From Triplophysa rosa (lineage: Eukaryota; Chordata; Actinopteri; Cypriniformes; Nemacheilidae): 64,000 nt of DNA. Under the pieces are notes generated by a model. It made no database searches. It was not told the DNA's origin and saw only the letters and a program-made list of their open reading frames with translations. The stretch spans positions 12,075,524 to 12,139,523 of the forward strand of contig NC_079894.1 in NCBI RefSeq assembly GCF_024868665.1. The letters are read 5' to 3'. The position numbers and the translations under genes are program-made. Below, piece after piece: positions 11,424 to 20,479 of this stretch. Within the stretch, counting starts at the first letter, position 1, and every line of letters starts with the position of its first letter.

Positions 11424-12743
11424 AGTACACGCTTAAACTCTGCAAACTGATCAATTATTTTAACACCGTTGAAGGTAAAATGTAGAAATATTCCAAACAG
11501 GGTGCAGAACTATAATTTCACTTGAGCATCAATTTTCTTTCGGGCTCGCGCTGTCGCCAAAATTGAGACTTTGGTTTATCCGCTGTCTACTAGAAGGAAT
11601 ATAAACCCCAGTTACTAAACCTAGTATGAAAAAGGTTCAGCTCATGTTTATTAACCTAACGTCACTTCATGAACATCCAATAGTGATTCGTTTCATGAAT
11701 ATTAAGAGCCAATGCTTCAGCATGGTAAATTCGTCCAAATGCGTTTACGCTTAGCTTGTTGATGGCTACACCACAAAACTACAATAGGTTGTGTACCATT
11801 ACAATGTTATTATCAGTTTAATTATGGTAAGAAAGCTAAAATATTATTAATAATATTAATACTTATAATAATTATTTCTTGTTGTTTAATACGTGTAAGC
11901 TTTGTTGTAGTGTTAAATGTCAGGAAAATGAATGCATGCATGCCAGTTAAGTAATGGTCCATATTAGATTATATTGTACACATTTACGTCATACCTTATA
12001 GGCTATTAGTTACTAGTTCAAATGTACACTGACGAGGATTTAAAATACGGCTCAACAATAAATTATTTCAATACAATTTTTAAATATATATTTTTAATGT
12101 TGATAGAAACATACAATAAACATACAATTAAGTCTAAAATTAGTTTTCCCTCTTATGTTCTTTTTTTATGCTAACTCATATCTTCTATACCAAATGACAC
12201 TAAAAAACAACCTTGTGAATTTATTTATATATTCGTTTCATTCTTAAACGCCATTCCAGCATCTATATTCATGATGTAACGGCGAGAACTAATCTAACAA
12301 GTCTGTTCTAAATCGATCCATTCACAAGTTGGGGGGAATTTGGAATCCAAATACCTTGTGAAATATATTATCTACTGTATATTATATTATTATATTGTCA
12401 AACCTACAGTACAGTCTATTTTGCAAATGTACAACAACGCATGCACGATACGTCGTGTTGTCACGTGCATTTTGTGTCCAATCAGCAGCACAGAAGTCGG
12501 AAGTCAACAAACACTTCCACGTGAATTGTCATTATGTAACTGGCGAACTTCAGACTCGGTTATAAAAGTATTACCTACCAAGGTGAGAAATTATTTTTGT
12601 TCGAAATGCTGTTAAACTGTTACAATTTTACTTTGTAATGTAGCCACAAATTACATTGCTTTGCTATGCTAAGATAACGTTAGGTTTGTAGGTTACAGTT
12701 GATGGTAACATTTCTCCTCCGTGTTTTTATCTTACTGTCGCAG
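11424..12743. promoter_or_regulatory. Divergent intergenic region between vav3 and selenoprotein J, with a 5' UTR exon of the latter
   Basis: The two start codons (11,423 minus and 12,744 plus) are 1.3 kb apart and point away from each other. A TATA-like 'ttataaaag' lies at about 12,560 on the plus strand, followed by a consensus donor 'ccaag|gtgaga' at about 12,582 that could end a non-coding first exon; the matching acceptor is 'gtcgcag' just before the selenoprotein J ATG. The vav3 side shows no clear TATA. Assignment of the 5' UTR exon is inference. Confidence 0.5.
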
Positions 12744-15649
12744 ATGGCTCTTGCCCAAGCTGAAAGGGCTATTGGAGCAATTATTGGTGCAGCTGTTGGC
12801 GATTCTGCAGGTTTGCATTTGCATCAGAGAAAATAAATAATAATTTAAAATATAATAATAATAAAAAATGTGCTGCCAGAATAATTATTAGGCTACACTT
12901 TGCATGTTATTGTGTTTTTACATGGGTACAAATAAACAACCTGCATGCAATTTTTCCTTGTCATTACGTATCATAGTAGCAATTTACAGTAACTGTTTCA
13001 TGCAAAATGTAAGTATGACATGGACACTGTATGTATTGTTGTGATCTGTGTGTATTTGCAGCACAACCACTCCATTGGGTTTATGACTTGCAGAAACTAA
13101 GTGTGTTACTCTCTGAAATGCCTCAGCCAGAATTCTGGCCACAGTCGGCCAATCCATTTTACAGGAGAAACACTGGGCAGCAGAGCTGTTATGGAGATCA
13201 GGCTTTTGTGCTCCTGGAGTCCCTCTCTGAGTCTGGGGGTAAATAGTATTAGTTAATAGGACTATTGTGTACTCGTAACCAGTGTTGGGTGTAACTAGTT
13301 ACTAAGTAATTAGTTACTGTAATTTAATTACTTTTCCCTTGAAAATAAAAAAGTAAGGGATTACTCTTGTTTTTACTGCAATTTAATAACAGTTACTTCT
13401 GATGTAATTAAACTAAATACTGTGTAATATATTCAATAGTGGAAGTGACATCGAAATGATAAGTCTAACTTTAAAATGTATGCTGTAATGTATCCTTCTC
13501 ACATTTGAATACTTTGGTTGGTTAATAAGAATAATTGATGTCGTTATTTATTATTTATTTGAATGAATTAAATAAGCCGTTTCACGTCTATCCTTGAATC
13601 AGTTCTAATCAAGGTTGATATAGGATATAGAAAGTAATTAGTAAAAAGTAATTAAATACTTTTTGGAAAGAGTAATTTGTACAGTAATCTAATTACACTA
13701 TTGAATATGTAATTAGTAACTAGTAATTAATTCTTTTTTCAGAGTAATTTACCCAACACTGCTCGTAACACACTGAATCTGGTGATATGCATCTCACTTT
13801 GTTGTGCGTATTGTCTTAGTATTTGATTTGTAATTTATTTATTTAAACAGGTCTTAGTGTGGACGATTTGCAGCAACGCACCTACAGGTTTTTTGGACCT
13901 GGATCTGAATATGACACACCACTCAATGATCCATACAGAGACAAAGGAGGTAGATTCGCCTTTGTGGCAACATGGACCTTTCTTGGTTAAATGTGATTTT
14001 TTTCTAAGATATGAAGACAATTTGTTATAAGAAACAGACATTTAAAAAAGGGCCTTCACTTTTGTTTGTCATTTTAACTGTGCCCATACGGTGGGGTTTG
14101 TAAATGATTTATTTTTCCAAGCTCCCAGGCCTCAACTACCTATTGAGGGACCCTGGAGACAGGCAAGCCTTAAAAGCTTTATTAAAAATGTGGATGCTGG
14201 CAAAGCAGAGACAGGTACCTGGACACGGTGCACCACAAGACTGTGAGATTACTCTTTCTTATTTATAGTATTAAAAGTATTAAAAAGCTAGAATCTTAAA
14301 CTGTATTTTTTGTTTATTTATAATTTGAATACTTTTTGTTTTTCACATGTATTCTATAATGATTTTACTGTGTTTGAAAAATATGGAAGAGTCTCTAATA
14401 AAACTGTTTTGTGACACTTCAGGTTGTGAAACAGATAACCAAATAGATGGGGTGGCAAAGCTTGCTCCCGTTGTTGCTTGCTATGCTGGAAAGCCAGAGA
14501 TGTTGGAGAGGGTTGAGGAAGTCATCCGTGTCACTCAAAACAATGACATGTGTGTGACTGTGACTCTTGCTGCTGCAAGGTTGGTATTATATATAATTGA
14601 TGACAAAACCTGCTTGTCAAATGTGTTACTTTGTAATAAAATAGAACAATTCAGGTGCTAAATATTTCCTCCTCCAGGTTCTTGGAGCATTTCATCCTGA
14701 ATGGTCCTGATCCAAAGGCTATGGAGGCTGTACTGGAACAGCTTAGTGACCCAAACAGAAGTAACCCTCAGGAGCTGGACAAAGCTATAATTGGTATAAA
14801 CCTCTTGATGTTGTTATTAACATTGTGAGCTGGATCCTTAGCCAAAGCCTCAAAGCAAATGCTTCTACTAAGCTCTTAGAATCATCTTAGAGTCATCTTT
14901 TTTAACTTTGATGGTATTCAAACATGATGTTCTATCCTACTGGTCTTATGAATTTTCTCATTTAGGGCACATTCATCAAGTAAAAGAGAATCTGAGCAAG
15001 AAACACAAAGAGCTCATTCCTGCTGTGTTCCCAAACACCTGAGGTTAGTTACCAGTCTTCTGCTGAACTTTTCTGCATTTATTATTATTCTGTTATTTTA
15101 TCCTGTTGTTTTATCTAGGCCTATTAGTTATGATCAACATAAGATACAGACACATGGTATTTTACCACCTGTGATGTCTCTCAGGTTTGCCTGGTGCATT
15201 CCAGGCAGCACTGCATGGAGTTCTGACAGCCAAAAGCTATGAGCAGGCTATCCGAGACACCATGAGCTGTGGGGGATGCACCTGTAGTAGGAGCTCCTTC
15301 ATTGGAGCCTGCATTGGGGCTCAGGTATGGCATTAGTTTACACCAAATATGTTCTATTCATACTGCAAGTCTGTGTAAATCAGGAATTAATTTGTTTTGT
15401 TTATTTTATTCAGTTATTATTGCACCTATCTGTAATAGAGCAATCAACTAAAATAATTCATTAGGTGATTATGTCATACATGACACCATGACTGTGCACA
15501 GTAACTCTTTCTGTGATTCTCAATATCTACTACTTTGGCTCTTGTTGTTTTAGGTTGGGCTTGAAGGAATCCCATCTACATGGAGGAGCAAGACTTTGCG
15601 ATACAACACTTTGCTAGATCTAGCAAAGAAAGTTGTTAGTCCTTTATAA
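12744..15649 (+). CDS. selenoj: Selenoprotein J (ADP-ribosylglycohydrolase / J1-crystallin-like selenoprotein)
   Basis: SelJ is a fish-centred selenoprotein of the ADP-ribosylglycohydrolase fold related to jellyfish J1 crystallins. Coding exons: 12,744-12,810; 13,062-13,238; 13,851-13,949; 14,122-14,214; 14,423-14,579; 14,678-14,793; 14,966-15,043; 15,185-15,324; 15,554-15,649. Together 1,023 nt, 340 residues, all GT-AG and in phase if the TGA at 15,040 is read as Sec262 (P-N-T-U-G-L-P-G-A-F-Q). The start M-A-L-A-Q-A-E-R follows a strong acceptor, and the family N-terminal G-A-A-V-G-D is visible. In the C-terminal metal-site region ADPRH enzymes have G-G-D-x-D; here it is G-G-C-T-C (Cys294, Cys296), suggesting the classical hydrolase chemistry is altered. 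A SECIS-like stem-loop follows at 15,722. Intron 2 holds a hAT MITE. Without Sec decoding the protein would end at residue 261. Confidence 0.92.
13280..13761. mobile_element. hAT-type MITE in selenoprotein J intron 2, perfect 8-bp TSD
   Basis: Termini CAGTGTTGGGTGTAACTAG and the inverse (...ACCCAACACTG) are flanked by identical CTCGTAAC at 13,272-13,279 and 13,762-13,769, an intact 8-bp target duplication. The interior is rich in 'taattagttact'. No ORF. Confidence 0.9.
15040..15042 (+). other. selenoj: Selenocysteine (UGA) codon of selenoprotein J
   Basis: TGA is in frame at codon 262, one nucleotide before the exon 7 donor (TGA G|gttagt). The frame continues across the intron as G-L-P-G-A-F-Q-A-A-L-H-G and stays open to a TAA at 15,647-15,649. 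Open continuation, family identity and a downstream SECIS together argue for Sec rather than termination. Confidence 0.88.
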
Positions 15650-15721
15650 GCAAACAAGTTGTTAAATAGGAAAATGAAATATAAATATTTCAGCTGCCTT
15701 TAGCTAATCTTGCAGTTGTGA

Positions 15722-15796
15722 TTTAATTAGACAATTAATGAAAGTTTTAGCTTTAAACTATGGAATGTTGGAACTTGATATCTTTGTTCTGTTAAA
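15722..15796 (+). promoter_or_regulatory. SECIS element (predicted) in the selenoprotein J 3' UTR
   Basis: The core quartet is present: ATGA at 15,738-15,741 and TGAT at 15,776-15,779. Directly above it AAGTT (15,742-15,746) pairs with AACTT (15,772-15,776), with a further wobble stem. The apical loop has the unpaired A run (AAAC, 15,755-15,758). Below the quartet TTTAA (15,722) pairs with TTAAA (15,792-15,796) and AGACAA with TTGT(T)CT. It starts 73 nt after the stop codon. SECIS elements recruit SBP2 and direct UGA decoding as Sec. The folding is by eye. Confidence 0.8.
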
Positions 15797-16352
15797 TTGC
15801 AGCAGGTCATGCGGAAAGTGACATATATTAAAGCGGCCCTAACACACACGGTTTCTGCCAATCTCATATTAATCTTGAGTATCTATAGAGTAGTATTGCA
15901 TACTTCGTATCTTCGAAGAGTATTTAGTTTGATCACATTTATAAAAGATAGATACAGTTGTACGATTATTTCCGAAAGCATACGGCGTGTGCCGGGGGGG
16001 TAGGCTGAACTAAAGCATGTGTGCACCCATTGCCAACAAAACACAGACATCAGTTTCACTCACCGCATGCGGTTCATGTCCGGCATCTTTTAGCGCTGGG
16101 ACAGCTCCATATATCAGTTTCAAACAATCTCCAAATCCAGCGTTATATCCACCGTTTAATAAATAAATTATTTATAATAAATACTTCACCACTGTGTAAA
16201 ACAATTAGAATGATCATTTTTAATTTCTGTAAACTGTAACGAGTGTAAAGAGCTCATGAAGATGCAATAATAATAAGATGCTAATGACGCCATCTGGTGG
16301 ACATTAGCTAAAATGACATTAGGAGAACATTTCACAAAAGAAAAAAGTCTAT
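15797..16352 (+). other. Remainder of the selenoprotein J 3' UTR and flank, candidate poly(A) signal
   Basis: AATAAATAAA at 16,158 is the first good polyadenylation signal after the SECIS. Beyond it, 'gccatctggtggacattag' near 16,290 belongs to the locally duplicated tail described at 17,283-17,920. No coding sequence. Confidence 0.5.
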
Positions 16353-16620
16353 GGCCCAGTTTCACAGACAGGGCTAAGCTTAAACCAGGACTATGCCTTA
16401 GTTAAATTAAGATATTTAAGTCGTTTTTATAAAATTGCCGTATATAAAAACATTACTGGTGTGCATCTTAAGACAAAAGAATGGCATTGACATTTTTAAG
16501 ATATGTCAGGGCAAGTTATTTTCAAGAATTTAATGCTCACAGTTAAGACAGCTCAAACTTTCGTTTTAGTCTGGGACTAGACTTATGACATATATGCCGG
16601 TTTCACAGACATGGCTTGAG
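16353..16620. repeat. Second copy of the GGCCCGGTTTCACAGAC repeat
   Basis: Matches 9,438-9,652 in motif order, and also carries an end motif 'ccggtttcacagac' at about 16,598. Non-coding. Confidence 0.65.
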
Positions 16621-16959
16621 TACATACTTAATTATTTTATATATTTTAAAATATGATGTTCACTTGCGTATATTGTGTACTGTTTTTATTATTTCTTCAT
16701 TAAGCAGCTTGTATTTTTTGTTTTCTTTAGCCAATAGAAGTTCAGCTCACTGACATTTTCATAGCTACATTTAATCAGTTCATATTACTTTACTTTTGTG
16801 AGATGTACTTTTACAATTAAGTTCAACTTTAAAAAGAATAGCCTATGCAAAAAAAATGTGCTCAACATAATAAGTTTAACGGACAAATCAATGTTGAACA
16901 CAAAAGCTCAATTATAATACAAGTAAAAGGTCTTCAAATAATTAATCATTTAAACAGTC

Positions 16960-17205
16960 AGTCTGTACATGGAGTAGCAAGACTGTGATACAAAATTGTC
17001 AGTCTAAAATTAATTTTATAAGCAAACAATTAAGTAGGTAAATATGAAAATCAAATATAAAATCTGTTTTGCTTATGCATCTTCTATAACAGTTGTGATT
17101 TATTAAGACAATTCTCTAAAGATTTGGCTTTAAACAATGTAACATAGCATTGTTCTCTTAAATCGCAGGTCATACTGAAAGTGACATATATTAAACAGAT
17201 GTTTA
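16960..17205 (+). pseudogene. Decayed tandem copy of the selenoprotein J terminal exon and SECIS
   Basis: 16,960-17,090 aligns by eye with 15,570-15,670: 'tctacatggaggagcaagac' is mirrored by 'tgtacatggagtagcaagac' (TGG AGG changed to TGG AGT AGC), then 'ataagcaaacaa' and 'aaatataaa'. 17,090-17,200 follows the SECIS region: 'cagttgtgattta', 'agacaatt', 'ggctttaaac', 'gcattgttct', 'aaagtgacatatattaaa'. The ATGA of the SECIS quartet has become CTAAAG and the exon frame is lost, so it is non-functional. It shows that the 3' end of the gene was once tandemly duplicated. Confidence 0.8.
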
Positions 17206-17282
17206 CTGTGCCTCAGAGCCCTTGTTCTTTTCCTTGTGTTTACTCTGCCCAAAAAGATAGGCTTATAAGCTTTTGCTAGTGA

Positions 17283-17920
17283 ACTAGTGGACGTTAGAAA
17301 GCTTACGTAAGGAGAGCAAACATGAAACAGTTGGTCGTGGCAATATTGTATATTAATTACGAATGTATTGCCTACACTAAATTAAGAGAAATTCAAACTT
17401 TAACATGTAAAAAGCTGTAGGAAAAATGTGTCTATATGTCAAGAATACATATTTATTTATTTACATATCATGATATACTATATATTTAGAGCACTAAACT
17501 GTGTACTGACGGTAGCTATTGTTGCGGATTGTATCTTTTGTTTAATTAATATAATAAACATTCATATAACACACACGCACTAATGTCATAATCTCATTCA
17601 CTAATAAACCTACACGTAAACCTGGAATCTGCACATTACATCATCCACCATGGTGCCTTTTTATTGTCCAAATTGTTATTTTGCTGTTTTTCTACAGTCT
17701 TGTGTAGGTCTTGCTGTGAAGCGCTTTATTGCTACTGATGCCACCTAATGGAAATTAGGAAAATGACATCAGGAAAGCAAACGTAACAGTTAGTTGTTTT
17801 GGGAAATTCTGTATAGCCTACTATACTGTGAATTTTCGAGAATCAAACTTTTCAACATAGAAAAAAGCTGCAATATGAAAAATACTTTAATAAAAGTCTA
17901 TAGGTCAATAAGAAATTAAA
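17283..17920. repeat. Two further diverged copies of the sequence downstream of selenoprotein J
   Basis: 17,283-17,460 and 17,735-17,920 share order and sequence: 'gtggacgttag'/'aatggaaattag', 'gagagcaaacatgaaacagttgg'-like/'gaaagcaaacgtaacagttag', 'tcaaacttt', 'aaaaagctg', 'gtctatatgtcaa'/'gtctataggtcaa'. The first part also recurs near 16,290. These look like the tails of the same tandem duplication units as the copied exon. Confidence 0.6.
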
Positions 17921-18533
17921 TTTCTATACTGTAAACAAACTATGATGCTCAGTTTACTATGTGCTGATGGTATTATTTCATTATTATTATACTTCCATTT
18001 TTATGATTTATTAACTTAAAGGATTTTTTAAACATTTTTGGTATTATATACACATTTCCCATAACTTTTATTTACTCCAAATGTATGTCCGCTCTACTTT
18101 TATAAACATTTTATTGTATTATTAATACGTTATAGTATAAATCCTGTCCTGTCCATAAAGTTACAAAGGAGCTTATGTTTCTCAGAGGATTTTGATTTGC
18201 AGTTTATGATTGAAACACGGACTTTCGTTGGTTTGTTCTTCCTCCTTTTACTACACTCACTCACTCACTCACTCCGTCACTCCAACAGCTGCTGCTGCAT
18301 GATAGCAGCTAACGTTATACTACTGACAGTTACAGACACCGGACAGCTAAAACGACAGCTTCTCGCGTTTAGGTTTCGTCACTTTTTTCTCCCCATCGCA
18401 GTATATACATGGACTACAAGTTTATCACAACAGAGCGACTTGAGTTACGTGTTTTGGCCTAACGAAGAAGGGCTGTAGCAGGCTAATCTGTCTATGCTAA
18501 CGGACTGAAGCTTTCACACATAAACACACAAAC
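17921..18533 (+). promoter_or_regulatory. sh3glb1 upstream region and 5' UTR
   Basis: AT-rich flank to about 18,180, then a more GC-balanced stretch with a TCAC microsatellite (18,250-18,275) and CTG-rich sequence leading to the ATG at 18,534. No TATA box close to the start was seen. The 93-codon ORF at 18,197-18,478 has simple-sequence composition and I treat it as UTR. Confidence 0.45.
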
Positions 18534-20441
18534 ATGGAGTTCAACGTTAGACGGCTGGCAGCTGATGCTGGCACGTTCCTCAGTCGTGCTGTACAGGTAA
18601 AAACGTTAAAAACACATCAAATCTTCGTGTTTGTTTTTCATTATTATATGTGGACGTAGGCTTGTTGTGTATTGCATGTTACAACACTAAGTTAACGTTA
18701 CTATAAAACTGTTGTGTCCTAAATAAATTACTGCCTGCGCAGTTTGTCAAGTCAATTATAATGTGTTAAATGATGACTGTAGTAAGTTAATTCAATTTAG
18801 TGAATTCAATATTTGTTAGTCGTACGTTTTGGCTAAAAAGAGTTTGACTGCTAAATGAGAACATGTCAACGTTAAGTGTTAGGCGCCAAATATATAACTT
18901 AGTGTGTGATGGCATCAAATGTAGGCTTTCGGAAAATACTAGAAATGGTCTAAAATACTAGAATGTTTCGATATTTGGATAACTATAAACATAACAACGA
19001 TAAACTGTTAATATGTGCTAATGGAGCATTTAAATGTTTGGATTATGTGGTGTTAAGTTCACAGAGGAGAAGCTCGGGCAAGCGGAAAGAACCGAACTAG
19101 ATGCCCATCTGGAGACGCTTTTAACCCAGGCTGAATCCACTAAACACTGGACAGAGAAGATCATGAAACAGACAGAAGTTGTGCTTCAGCCCAACCCCAG
19201 TAAGACATGAGCATTCATGTATACTGACAGGTCACTGTAAAATACATGCTTATTATATTGTCAATTCAGAGGAAGTGAACTTGCAAGTCAGGGTTAGAGT
19301 TTACTTTGGTTTAGTAAATTGTTTCTCTATGCTAAGTACCACATTTCAGAACAACATGGGAAGAGGACTTCATTAAAAACATATTTCCAGTGTGACTCTA
19401 TAATATTTTCTGCAGCAGTTATACAGTATTATGCCTGTGGTTGGTAGGCCTTGCTTAACAGGATGCATGTGGTCTCATCTGACTCTCAATGGTCTTAATT
19501 GAATGTGTCTGATGTGGGTAGATGTAAGGATGGAGGAGTTTCTTTACGAGATGCTGGACAAGAAAATCCCAACACGTGCCAACAACCACGAGTTGCTGGG
19601 GGAGTGCATGATCGACTCGGGGCACGAGTTCGGACCTGGAACAGCATACGGTATATAACGGCTAATTCGCATCCCTTTATTGATAGGATGAGTGTAATCC
19701 AAACTAGTTTTCTCTATACACTTACGCTTGACCCAGTGTCTTGCTGGGATTGCATTTTTTTCCAAGAAGATTTAACTCATCAGTGTTGTATTTGGATAAA
19801 TGCAAAGATGTCCTCTCATTCTGTTATGTGCTACAGGAAGTGCTCTCATTAAATGTGGGGAAACTGAGAAGCTGTTAGGCAGCGCGGAGAAAGAATTAAT
19901 CCAGAGCTCTGCTATCAATTTTCTGACTCCTTTAAGGAACTTCATTGAGGGTGATTACAAAACCCTATTGGTAAGCAAAAGCGTGCTTATGGGTCTTATT
20001 TATTACCTGTGTGTGAACAAGCAGACATGATTCAGGGTTAGATTTTCAACAGTCAAACCAGGAGCATTACATTTGTTAGCCTGGGGTGCATATTCAGAGA
20101 GAGTAAAGATACAGCCACAAAGAGCGTGTACAGGAAAGCACAGGAAGTCCTTATATGGAGATGGTTTGCGTGCGTGTTATGTTTATACTGTATGTTCATC
20201 ACTGTAAGCATGTTCCCCCTTATTTAGAACGGTTCAGGTTTACGTAAAGAGAGCAAGAACACATTTATGTGCATACGTACACACTTGTTGTGAGCGTATT
20301 GGAAATTTTGTCCATTTCTCAGTTGATGTGTTTTTCTTCACAGAGAGAGCGGAAACTGCTTCAGAATAAACGTCTGGATCTGGATGCAGCCAAAAACAGA
20401 CTGAAGAAGGCCAGAGTGGCTGATGCTCGCTCTGCAGTTAG

Positions 20442-20479
<38 letters not shown>

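Noticed and set aside
18197..18478. 93-codon ORF upstream of sh3glb1
   Set aside because: Low-complexity translation of TCAC and CTG repeats in the 5' flank; no domain, lies just before the true start.
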